From NCBI GenBank assembly GCA_000827495.1, contig KN817540.1:190480-254479 (forward strand): 64,000 bases of DNA, read 5' to 3'. The notes below the pieces were generated by a model. It was not told the origin of the DNA, made no database searches, and saw only the letters and a list, made by a program, of their open reading frames with translations. Shown here piece after piece: positions 46,852 to 57,293 of this stretch; position 1 is the stretch's first letter, and the number at the start of each line of letters is the position of its first letter. The stretch is from Hypholoma sublateritium FD-334 SS-4 (Eukaryota; Basidiomycota; Agaricomycetes; Agaricales; Strophariaceae). A program made the translations under genes and the position numbers.

Positions 46852-48212
46852 ATGTCGGGTAAGTTTAGTACTGACACTAAAACCCTCATCCCATAACTTA
46901 TGCATAGTTTTTAAAGACAGTGAAGGCGAAGTTGTCATCATAACCTCTCCACCTGTCCGTTCGCCGGAAGACAAAAAAACCAAGAAGAAACATCAAATCT
47001 GCGTAGAGTGGGCGAAGGACCCTGCCCTCGACAAGCGCCTCTTCGACTGGCTCGATGAACATCCCGTGGAGAAAAAGGCGCTACTTTTGGACGCACCCGG
47101 CCGAGGAACTACAAGGGTAGCCAAGCTGACTGGAAATTACAAGATAACCCAGTGTACGTCCATGGCCGCAGAATTTTTTTCCGGGGACAAAAACCCTGCG
47201 ATACGCCAGTTGGTCAAAGAGAACCCCATACGCCTTGGTCATTCTATAAAAGCGCGGATTGCCTAGTACGTCCAGAACAGACCATGCAATCAACAGCTGA
47301 TGTTTTCCCAGTCTACAGGGTCAATACAAAACCTTCATTGACGCAGCTGGTCCGGAAATTGCAAATATGACGGCCGAGGACATAGACAACATGTCGTTTG
47401 ACAAAAATAGCGGCGTCGGTGAGCACTGGATTATCTTGCCTGATTTTCTAAGTAGAACGATTGGATGCAGGACTTGAGATGAGGGCTCTTCCAATGTGGA
47501 AGCGTCTCCATGGCTACTGGAGAACATTGTCGCATCTCAATCGTTTCTACTATGCCCTCAAAATCGAGAATGCAATTGCCAGTACGGCCGCGGAAAGTTC
47601 CAAGAAACGAAAGAAAATAGGAAGTGCGGCCGTATGTCTTTGGGAAGTCCAGTAGTCGTCGTCAACAAGCTGATGACCGCCCTGTAGAACTTCAGCAGCA
47701 TTTCTTCGATGTTTTCCAGTGATGAATCCGACGACGACGACGACGTCCCCGAGATCCAGCACAGTCCCCACAAAGCTCGGGAAACTTCTCTGCCCAGCAT
47801 AACAGTCAAATCCCAGGAGCCTACCAGACCCCGTAAGCGAAGCCGCGTCAAATTTGAGCAAGATTCCGACGCTGCGTCGGAAATCGACGGTCTTACACAT
47901 GGCATCTCCAGCACTAGCATCACATCTGAACAAACGCATGAGTTCAGGATGGAGGAGCTTCGCCTGAAGCGCCAGGAGTTGGAATCCGCAGATAATGAGA
48001 AGGCCCGCCTCGCCGAACTTCGCCGGCTGGAGATCGAGGAGCGTCTGCAGGCTGAGTTCATCAAGGAGCGTCAGCGGCTTGCAGAAGCCAGTCGTGTCCG
48101 CGAGCAGGGAAAGCACGAGCTCATAGCGAAGCTGATGACGCTCATAACGGGGCTGGATGAGGTTGGAGAAGGGTCGAACCCATCGCCAGAGATGTCGATG
48201 AGTCGTCTCTGA
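46852..48212 (+). CDS. SANT-like/coiled-coil family protein, member G (divergent)
   Basis: Function unknown. Exons: 46852-46858 (7 nt, ATGTCGG), 46908-47265, 47312-47418, 47471-47631, 47688-48212; 385 residues, phases closed. The longest and most divergent member. It has an extra N-terminal segment with VVIITSPP and a Lys-rich EDKKTKKKH, then LFDWLDEHPVEKKALL, LTGNYKITQCTSMAAEFF, GQYKTFIDAAG in place of KYRKFN, PMWKRLHGYWRTLSHLNRF, an acidic DESDDDDDVP segment and a long coiled coil (LRLKRQELESADNEKARL...). It is separated from D-F by the phosphatase gene and has no LCB2 neighbour, which fits an older duplicate. Confidence 0.75.
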
Positions 48213-48945
48213 ACTTCATCACGTCGAGTCGCAACCTATGAACAAGATTGGAACAAGACGCATACGTTTCCCGGAGTCGTCGCTCAATCAACGCCGATTG
48301 AAGCACATGCAGCCAGCGAAGGACGAGAAAGGAATATGGTACCGCAGAAGGGTGTTGGTTGGATGTTGTGGGAGCATGAGGGTAACACAGTCGATGTGGC
48401 GACTTTGCTTCGTCGCAGGTTGTTCATGTTTGCCTAAATGTTGCCTGATAGAAATTGTTTGATTTCCCTGGATTGTCGCAAGATTCCCACCATTTTTCAA
48501 GTGCTTTCCTTAACGTCTTACCTTGGCCAACGCTCAAGCGCTCACGTATCCTTCACATACGTGTCCCGCCATATCGTTTATAGATTGAAAGGATGTGTGG
48601 TCGACGTGTAATTTGTTCAGCTTACTTCATGAGTCTCGCACAGTGAGTCATTTGCAGTTCCACGTCAGTGGTTCCACGTTCCGCCTACACTCCGGGCATC
48701 CTGATTCTTCTTTTATCAATATACTGAATCATAAACCGAACTATAAAACAGACATAAGTTAGTACCCAGTAGTCAAACATACAGTTGACCCGCCAACTGA
48801 GAAAGCGCACCTCAACCTCCGAGTCGGTGAGCCTTCTGATCAGCCTTCGGCGATTTCACCCTAAAGTCGACCGAAAGTTCTGCGCTTGCCTCTTTGGGAC
48901 GCACAGTTTTCCGGTGCATATAAAGTTTTACAGACTCACTACGAA
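48213..48945. other. intergenic before the Nudix gene
   Basis: 0.7 kb of promoter and 3' flank; no ORF or repeat of note. Confidence 0.45.
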
Positions 48946-50306
48946 ATGAACTTCCTCGACCTCGTCGACATTTGCGACAACGTACACCTTCGACGTGATA
49001 CCACCGGCCTGTACGATACCGCCTTCGATTCCGAGCGATTGGTGCCTTTGTACCTGTCAGAATCACCCACTAGCAGCGTGATCGGCCTTCTTCGCCCAGT
49101 TATCGTCGACCAGCTCAAGCTCGAGAATGAGCGCAGCTTGAAGAATGGCACCCCAGAAATCTGGTCCCTGTCACTCGACAGCTCCGAGCAGACTATGCGG
49201 CGCCACGCACTACCAGGACCAAGCGTCAGTTTTCGCGAACATCTCGACACCCCGGCGAAGCGTAGTGCAGCGATGAAGGAGCTGTGTGAGCGTTGGAGGG
49301 ACACAGAGCTATTCCCCGACGTGTGTGGTCCGAAGAAATGGAGAGCGGAGATGTACCCCATCTACGCGGATCCGTTTGGCGTCCACGACCATCCAATCCA
49401 GGCCGGACGCGAAGATGGGCTCAATTACGCGTTCGAGATGGAACGCTCGGCCTGTGCGCTCTTTGGTGTCATTACCTACGGGGTTCATATGAGCATCTAT
49501 GATGAAGTTGTGGATAACGGACAGAAACGGCTTCGCGTTTGGGTTCCGACTCGGGCTCTAACCAAACCTACGTACGTCTGCTTCCCTCTCTTTGATTTCT
49601 ACCCACTGATCAACTTTACGTAGATACCCCGGACTCCTCGACAACACTGTGGCCGGCGGCATTCCGAGCGCCATGTCGATCTTCGAATCGTTGGTGAAGG
49701 AGTGCATGGAGGAAGCAAGCATTGAGGCTGATGTCATCAGAGAGCATACTCGCGCGGTCGGCGCGATAAGCTATTTCTATAGGTACGCGTATTTCTTTTC
49801 GCGCAGGTATATAATCAAACCATATCTATGACAGGACTGATAAAGGTTGGCTGCATCCCGAAATCGAGTGAGTGCTTGCGCTATCTATTCTCTCGACATG
49901 TCACACGACAGCTATTACGAGTCCTATTTATAATGACTGAAGGTACATCTATGACACTGTAATCCCACCCAACGTCGATCCCTCGTTGTTCACTCCTCGA
50001 CCATCAGACGGGGAAGTTGAATCATTCGAGGTGCGCACGTACCTGCTCTATCGCCATTTTTTGATTGACACTTGCTCAGTTTGCATCTCACGAACGCTTG
50101 CTGAAGCAGCTTCGTGCTGGATTATTCAAGCCAAACTGTGGCCTTGGTGTGCTCTGTTCATTTTTTATTCACAATACACACTGAAGTACCGTCCAGTCAT
50201 CATTGATCTTTTCATCCGGCTTGGTTATATCACGCCCGACAATGAACCCAACTATATGAAGATAGTCAACCGTCTGCACGGATCCTTTGAATTTGATAGA
50301 TGGTGA
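48946..50306 (+). CDS. DUF4743/Nudix hydrolase (thiamine-pyrophosphokinase-related)
   Basis: Nudix enzyme of the kind found at the C-terminus of fission-yeast Tnr3 and in plant Nudix 20/24; the substrates of this group are thiamine or other organic diphosphates. Exons: 48946-49571, 49624-49782, 49835-49867, 49943-50030, 50080-50146, 50197-50306; 360 residues, phases closed. N-terminal DUF4743 region begins MNFLDLVDICDNVHLRRD. The Nudix box reads GGIPSAMSIFESLVKECMEE, with the family's REuxEE replaced by KECMEE, then SYFYRTDKGWLHPEIEYIYD. C-terminal tail GYITPDNEPNYMKIVNRLHG is typical. The start is the only ATG in frame before the conserved FLDLVD. Confidence 0.92.
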
Positions 50307-50758
50307 GCATCTATAGAATACCTTGCTGTGTATCTATCTTGGCCCAAAATGGATACCATCTTTTGAACAATGCGCTCGAGGCAACTGCAAGAAATTATCG
50401 CGGTGCGTATAAGACACAGATATGCCTTTTCATAAATTTCATTTTCAGAGGTTTCATTTCGCGCTCGACGCCCGATGTCATGACCGCGTTTCGTTTAAAT
50501 TGCCGGATCCATGGTCCCTTGCAACATTCCCGACGTCTATTTCCGATTTCCTTCTCAGCAAAGTGCTCATTGGATCGAAGGTCGACTACACGTGATTTAG
50601 ACAGGATGGATGATTGCAGAAGGAGAATCGGACGTCGGTGGTTGGTCGGTTGAACGCCCCCTCTATCAACCGCCCTACTCGCTTCCAACATGTGGCCACT
50701 TAAATAGAACGAAGAGCTCGTGAGTTTTCGCCCCCCCACCTTCTGAGTACCCATACTC
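50307..50758. other. intergenic between Nudix and peroxygenase genes
   Basis: 450 bp, shared 3' flank and promoter, no feature beyond a C-rich run near 50735. Confidence 0.45.
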
Positions 50759-51827
50759 ATGTTCCTCATTACACCCATCGCCAACACCCTCCAGGACGTC
50801 GCCGTCTTCTCATGGGACTTGGGCCTCACTGTCGCTAACCTTGTGACGCCAAGTCGCAAGGTGGGTCATGTCACTCCAGCAGGTGAACCAGGCGCGGGCG
50901 GAAAGTGGCCTGAGTATATCGCGCCCGGGGAAGGTGATAGTCGTTGCTCGTGCCCTGCGCTGAACGCACTCGCCAACCACGGTATGTACTCTTTCATGTG
51001 CTCTCTGGTCATCTGGTCAGGTTCTCACCCGATGTCACTATCGATAGGTATTCTGCCCCGCGATGGAAAGAACATCAAGTTCAATGAATTCGGTTCTAAG
51101 ATTAGATCCACGTACAACTTCGCTGCCAGCTTCTGCTTCTTTGTCCCCAATTTCGCCGCGAATATGTTGAAGAGAGATTACAAGAAGGACAGTTTTGACC
51201 TCGCAGACCTCGATCTCCATAACGGGATCGAGCACGACGCATCGCTGACCCGTAAGTCCTAGTCATTGAACAATATGCATGTCTGACCGTTGACGGGGAT
51301 GGTGATACGTCCCTTTGACATTGACAGGCGAAGATAGCGCTCTCGTACCGAATCAGGGGAAGGTCCATGTACCCTTCGTCAAAGAGCTCTTGGCTTTGGC
51401 GTCTGGGAAGGATAAGGATGGAAATGTTCTACTCACGCAGAAGGACCTCTCGGAGTACTCGGCAAAGCGGAGAGTTGACGCCCGTGCCAACAACCCAAAC
51501 TTTACGCTCAGCACCTTCCACAAGGTCTTCGGCAGTTCGAAGTACGACACCTTCTAACTCAATTCTAATGTTCTCATACCCTTATGTTTGCATAGCTCTT
51601 CGACACTCCTAACCATCTTCGGCGGCCGCGTGGACGACCTGGAGTCCATCTTAATTGATGAGCGCCTGCCTGACGGATGGGAGTCCCGCATCAGGAAGCA
51701 GCTCGGCCTAACCATAGGCTCCTTCAACAGCACCGTGTTGAAGGTTGAGTTCGGCATCAATGAAAATAAATATAAGGAACAGCTTGCAAAGCAAGCCGCA
51801 GAGACCCCCGCCGAATCATCATCATGA
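50759..51827 (+). CDS. heme-thiolate peroxidase/peroxygenase (short UPO, chloroperoxidase family)
   Basis: Peroxide-driven oxygenase or haloperoxidase. Exons: 50759-50981, 51048-51251, 51328-51541, 51596-51827; 290 residues, phases closed. The proximal heme-thiolate motif reads SCPALNALANHG with the ligand Cys near residue 65 (family form is PCPxxNxxANHG, here Ser replaces the first Pro). The distal acid-base triad is EHD (E136, H137, D138) followed by SLTR, the form of the short group; long peroxygenases have EGD. The C-terminal FFGGRV-like part reads TIFGGRVDDLE. No signal peptide is evident, so it may be intracellular, as in many short fungal members. It lies 2 kb from a terpene cyclase and could oxidise its product (inference). 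Confidence 0.93.
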
Positions 51828-52113
51828 ACCATCAACATGTCGTTTTAGCTCGCCCGTACCGGAATTAACGACATACGACGTGTAATACCACAACCATAAG
51901 ATACAGGTCTCGCCTTGAATTAGTCAGTTACCAACGATATTACCATAGCGTCTGTGTTGGAATAGCGGATACAAAGGTAATTGCAGACGAAGCATAAGTC
52001 CTCGGTTTGTGAAAATACGACAGTGATAAACTAGGGAGCAGCCTCTACTTGGCTAAATTTAACGTAATACATAATAGTGGTACAGATGGATTCAACCGAA
52101 ATGTCGGGGGAGA

Positions 52114-52875
52114 TTACAAGGTGATGGGTGTGAGTTCGTTCGGAAAACGAGCTTGATAGGCAGCAACGATATAACGCAAGTCGTCTGGGGCCAACAATGC
52201 GCGATTTGAATACCACGCATACACATGAGATACCAGCAACGGATGCTTGTACTGGTCATCGACCAAAATGCGAATGATGGCAAACACCTTCTCGAGGGCG
52301 GTCTGGTCTGCTCCGAAAAGAATCGAACGTCGGATTTGAGCGCCGAGTTGAAATTTCCAGTCAGTGGTGTAGACAGCGAGGCCCTCCGCATACCAGCATG
52401 GTCCAAATTCATTGTTGATTGAGTTGTTGTAGATCATCTGGCGCTCCTTCAATTCATCAGACAGATGGTCCGCAACAAGCCAATTCTGATAAACGTGGGG
52501 GAGCTTCTTCCATGCGTCTTGCTTGGCGGCAAACAGCTCTTCCACTTCGGGATCTTTGGCGGTGATTTCGATGCATTTGGTGGATTCGAGATGAGGCTGC
52601 CTCTTAGAGAGTATAATGGATGCTCCCCCAGACACCAAAACCTTGAGTGGTTGCGTCTTTCTGTCTGGGTTGTTCTCGCAGAGAACCATGGCAATCGCAT
52701 ACAAACCTATATTTGAAAGTTAGCATGACACACCCTCCTTCGAATGGAGCTGTAGGACGAAGGACATACATAATTCAATGTCCTGGAGCTTGAGCATGTC
52801 TATGCCTTTAGTCTCCGATCGCGACATACCTCGGAGGCTGGCTTTGGATAGCGTTTTTCTGAGTCTCGAAGACAT
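52114..52875 (-). CDS. hypothetical protein
   Basis: Two exons, 52875-52770 and 52706-52114; 232 residues, phases closed. Basic start MSSRLRKTLSKASLRGMSR, then MLKLQDIELCLYAIAMVL and LKVLVSGGASIILSKRQPHL. The GGASIIL segment followed by a later CWYAEGLAVYTTDWKFQLGAQ resembles the layout of fungal nucleotidyltransferase-fold proteins (GG...; ...LRVYTAP...AxKxxR), but the catalytic Asp pair of that fold is not visible. I do not assign a function. It lies between the peroxygenase and the terpene cyclase, on the cyclase strand. Confidence 0.75.
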
Positions 52876-53495
52876 AGTGTGCGGTGGTCTAACTGTTTGA
52901 GTTGGTGTGGGGGATTTGGGAGATAGGTTGGATGTATAACTTGGGACGAATTGAGGCGCCTTTTAACCGATTCTCCAAAAAGCCACCAAGCAACTGTGAC
53001 CACTGGTTGATGGGCTGCCTGGCCTGGCCGTGGGCGGCGCAATAGATGTGTTGCTTTGCACTGGGCCCAGCCACGAGATTTGGTGGACGAACATTGTCTG
53101 GTCCAACCAGGCGATAGCAAAGGCGCAAGCGACTGGCCTTGTGGCCCGGGCCTGTTGTCGACCAAAGCGCGAAATTCACATCAAATCAGGCAGAGATTTC
53201 CATTTAAGGCAACCTTCCTACCCACTTCGGCGTTGACCGACTTGAAGCGTTGACTACGGTTGGTCCGGACTGTGTGTATGTACCGGAAGTGTTAGACACC
53301 AATTTTTATTCATTTTATTCCCGATTTCCAATAAACCTTCCACCCTACAATACACGATGCTGTGGCAAGCCAGATCCGAATTAATACTCAATTACTGATC
53401 CTAGTTGAGCCACCGAGGGTAGACGTAACAGACAATGGCGCACACCTAAGCCACGGCCCACCACTAAGGCGGGCCTTTACAACATAGAATGGTAA
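52876..53495. other. intergenic downstream of the terpene cyclase
   Basis: 0.6 kb; promoter of the hypothetical protein and 3' flank of the cyclase. Confidence 0.45.
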
Positions 53496-55003
53496 CTATA
53501 CCACATCGCTGGCCAGTGATCCATATTTCAGACGGTACTCTTTGATGGCTCGCTGAGCTATTGCCGTGGATAGGCCTCTGTTCCCGAATTGGAGATCAAT
53601 CGACCCATATCGATAAAACGCCCCCGGTTCCCAGCCTCCATCCAACTGTTGGATATTTGACAGTCTTTGAAAATCGATCTTGTTATTGAGGTCGACCCGG
53701 TTGCATAAGTGGAGCCTCATCGCAAGAGCGAGGGCGTCTCCAGGGGAGCCGATACGTTCTTGGCAGCGCTGCTTGAAAAGAGCACCCATGCGTTTGGCTA
53801 GCTCTGGGGACCTTTCCGGGAGGCGCAACATAAAGCTAATGGATTGTAAGTACAACCTCTCAAAGCGCACAGAGCTGATGCTCACTAGAGAAATGGCTCT
53901 GGCCCTATATAATATCTTGCCCCGTCCATGTACGCGCCTGTCAGGAGGACAGAATAGATCCATTCAACCGCCTTATCGAGCTCTTTCCCTCTTCCATATG
54001 CGTGGAAGAGAGTCAGGACGTTGACACAGATTGCATGGTCTCTTCGCGGGCGGTTCCAGTCGAAACAGGTCAAAGGAATACCATCCCCGTCACAGAACTG
54101 AAGCATTCGATCCATGACTTTCGTCTTTGTGGTATCATCCGCCACATTGGGTATGACTGTCCAGGCCATCGAGGTGGTGTCAAGATCGTCTGGATAGTAT
54201 GTAGTTGTGAGCTCGCCAGATCCTTTGAAAAAGTTGAATTCGGCTTCATATATAGTGTAGTCGACCAGGGATGGGTCATCGGTCGCCTCCAGGATCATCA
54301 ATTGGCTGAAGTTCTCGTGGATCACTTGGCCGTCTGTGGTATGAGATAGGTGCTGCTTCGCATTCTGTTCCAGGAACCGACTGGCGCGCTCAACTGGATC
54401 CCCGCAAAGATTGTGTAGAATTCGCTCGACGTTGGCAAAATTATCGAAGAAAATCGTCCTCATTCCGAGAGATTGTGCTGTAACAAGATGTTCGCGATTG
54501 TCGTCAACGAATATAGTGCGTGAAGGAATAGACCCTGTATCATGTAGGAAAAGCCGGTAAAACGGAAGCTCGGGCTTGCGGCTTCCCGCAATATAGGACA
54601 AGAAGATGGCGTCAAATATTTTCCAAGAGCTCGCTCCATTGAGCTTCACGGTGTTCCAGGTGCTTGCGGACATATTTGCCATGGCGTATATCTTGCGACC
54701 TGGTTTAAGGGTTCGAATCAAATCGAACATTTCGGCTCTAGGGCGGAGGGCTGCCATTGCTTCGGAAACGGCTATCTGAATGAGACTTTCGTCAACCTCG
54801 AATTCTTTGGCCAGCTCAGCGTAGGTTTCCTCGTCGGGGACTGTCCCTGCCTCGTTATCATACCAGATCTGAGCATTCATCATTCTTCTCAATAATTTGG
54901 TGTCTATCTGTTGTTTTGAGTCCTCGATAGAGTCTTCACGGGGCGATAGTACGTTTCCGAGGTCGAAGACGAGTGTGTCATATGAATCAGAGAGACGAGC
55001 CAT
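53496..55003 (-). CDS. HAD-type drimane-family sesquiterpene synthase
   Basis: Bifunctional class of fungal enzymes in which a terpene-cyclase beta domain protonates and cyclises farnesyl diphosphate to drimenyl diphosphate and a HAD-like N-terminal domain hydrolyses it to drimenol (known for Aspergillus AstC and Antrodia AncC). Exons 55003-53886 and 53835-53496; 485 residues, phases closed. The HAD domain shows TLVFDLGNVLS (D14), the Lys loop SRKPELP (143) and IFVDDNREHL (167-169). The class II motif DLDTT is at 273-277 in YYPDDLDTTSMAW. The cyclase domain continues VCVN-like VNVLTLFHAYGRGKEL and the Arg/Tyr-rich RYYIGPEPFLYFM. All motifs needed for both steps appear intact. The product could be drimenol or a relative; this cannot be told from sequence. 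Confidence 0.9.
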
Positions 55004-55719
55004 GTCAGAAGCTGTAGCGGGGGCGTTTGATGCGACAGCTTGAACAGTTCAAAGAGATCTTTTAAGAGAAGCACTCACTCGTAGCCGGGGCCGAATTCAA
55101 TACTCCCAACAGTTGCCTCTAAACATCTGACAGCGCTGGCTTTCTTCATAATTAGATAGTAATTGTTCGCCTCCGATGGCGGACGTCGTACTACTATCCA
55201 CATTCAATGCTTCGTTCCAGCCAGAAGCTGATAAGAGCTTAGGCTGTACAGTGCCGAAGAGGGTCTCCTGCAACTCTTTATGACAAGGGCCAGCGAGGAC
55301 CTACTCCATGCATGTCAATGAATGACGCCATACTGCGCCCCAACCGCGTTTTCGAAATTACACCACGGCAACCTGGACTCTGGTTTTAGAATCGCCGTGC
55401 GCGTTCCCGTGTACCGTGACAGAAATATGTGGATGTGGGTGCCCATCATTTCCTTCACTATGTTCCAATTTGCCCAGGGAGACGTTTACCAGACAAAGAT
55501 ATGAACCAGGGAGTAAAGCAGAGGTTCCTGTCAATCAATGTCACAAATAATCCGCCAATGTAACGTAGCCGGGAGCAATAATTATTGCTCACAGTATTAT
55601 TCAAAGCCAAATCTATGTTACAAGCGCCATAAGTAATCCACATGAGTATTAGATCCATACCCGTAATAAAAATACTCCAAACTACGTCCCTGTCCACGAC
55701 CTCGTCAAACTGACTTCCA
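55004..55719. other. intergenic upstream of the terpene cyclase
   Basis: 0.7 kb promoter of the cyclase and 3' flank of the Yip1-family gene. No feature. Confidence 0.45.
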
Positions 55720-56909
55720 TCACGTCCACCGCGGGACGGTCGTGTTCCCGGCTCCCGCATCATCCCCGGGGAGGGGCAGGTCGCCGCCAGTTTTCTTCCC
55801 CATGATGTAGTAGCTGAAGAAGAGCACCTTGAACGAGATGGCGATACCGAGGTGGATGGCAGCGAGGAGAATGATGAGGAGTCGAGTTGCCTTTGCCTCG
55901 GCCTGGCGGACAGTTAGCGAGAACATAGACAGGGAAGCAAGGATGGACTCACGGAGGCGAGGATAGGGTATATATTCGCCCCAAGGAACCACCCCGAAAG
56001 ACCAAACGCTACCCCAACCAGGACCCAACGCACGATGGGCACGGGAATGACGCAGAGGATCTAGAAACGGGTTAGACACCGTACATTGAATCATGTATGA
56101 GCCACCGCGACATACTGCGACAGGTATCCAGACGAATTGCCCATAGCCCCACACCGAGATAGCCTCGACGACACTCCACTCGCCAACACCGATGTATCGT
56201 AGCGCGAGCCAGAAGAGCACAGGAAGCGCGAGACCGTATGCATATACCATCGTCGCCGCGATGCTCAGTAGGTGGAAGTCGTAGTCGTACACGGCGTCCT
56301 CAGTGGACAGATATTTAGTTATGGACGCTGCGAGCGACGAAGAGAGGAAGAGAGCAAATGCGAGCGTCGTCAGTGTCCAGAATGGGCCGTAGAGGTCCGG
56401 TGGGTTGAGATGCGTGGAGATATAGGTCCGCGCTTCCGTTGGAATGAGCGTGGTGTAGCAACGCTGCAAAACCTAGCGGAAGATGAGCTGCTGCGGTCAT
56501 GTAAACCATGCAGAGACGTACTGTTTGGGTATCTACATCGAAGTACGGTTGGTAGTATTCGACATTCCAGAAGGTGCCCCCGCCCTTCCTCTGGTTTTCC
56601 TCTGCCAGGTATCCTGCGGATGGTGAGCAAGTGAGCACCGCGGTGGCATAAGCGACTCACGTCGGTCGGCATTTCCAGCGCCTGCGCTTCTCGGAACATT
56701 ACTTGCTGATGCGTCGGCTCCCAAGAATGCTGTTGTCCAGTTGTCAGTACGCATAATTACAGGAGACAGGGACTGAGGAGCATACACTTGAACTGGAGAC
56801 CGTCTGGCCCCTCTTCTAATCGTTGCTGCAGATGAGCGTTAGAAAACGAATAGGTCAGCATATGATTGTATGCAGTCACCTCGTCAGACTCGACCTGGAC
56901 ATAAGCCAT
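55720..56909 (-). CDS. Yip1-family Golgi membrane protein (YIPF1/2-like)
   Basis: Membrane protein of the early secretory pathway that binds Rab GTPases. Seven exons: 56909-56880, 56825-56786, 56729-56661, 56613-56522, 56472-56116, 56060-55953, 55902-55720; 292 residues, phases closed. The cytosolic N-terminus carries the family segment TFWNVEYYQPYFDVDTQTVL before the membrane part; about five transmembrane helices follow (LYGPFWTLTTLAFALFLSS, LLSIAATMVYAYGLALPVL, YGQFVWIPVA ILCVIPVPIV, WVLVGVAFGLSGWFLGANIY, LLIILLAAIHLGIAISFKVL). The short polar C-terminus ends PRWT. Standard single-copy housekeeping gene; its presence anchors synteny comparison. Confidence 0.92.
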
Positions 56910-57293
56910 CGTTGTAAAGCTTGTCGTGCGACGTCACGGTGCTCGTCGTTTGAAACAGCGTGCAGTTGTGATGAATGCGCTGGACGCGTGACCGGGATTG
57001 CTCGGGGATCGCGGAACTTCGCCCGCCGCATATAGGTCCGGCCGGCCGGGGTCTCCGTCGAGCACATTGAAATCGTCTCTTTCACCCAACTTTGCCCTTT
57101 CACCTTTCATGTCTTTCATAGTCAATGAAGTGCTGGGACATGTATTTCAACACTCCACGAACGGGTGCACATCATTTATCAGTTTGCGCCTATTTAGAAC
57201 AAGTTCTCTTTCATGAATCGCCGATGAAGATCCTTTTATTGCTTCCAAACGTAATCCACGAATTTCCAGTTTCACTTTCCTACCTCCACCAGG
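56910..57293. other. divergent promoter, Yip1-family / permease
   Basis: 0.38 kb between divergent start codons; no further feature. Confidence 0.5.

Noticed and set aside
48886..48945. Upstream extension of the Nudix gene
   Set aside because: It would need a TTG start; the first ATG at 48946 begins at the conserved N-terminus of the family.
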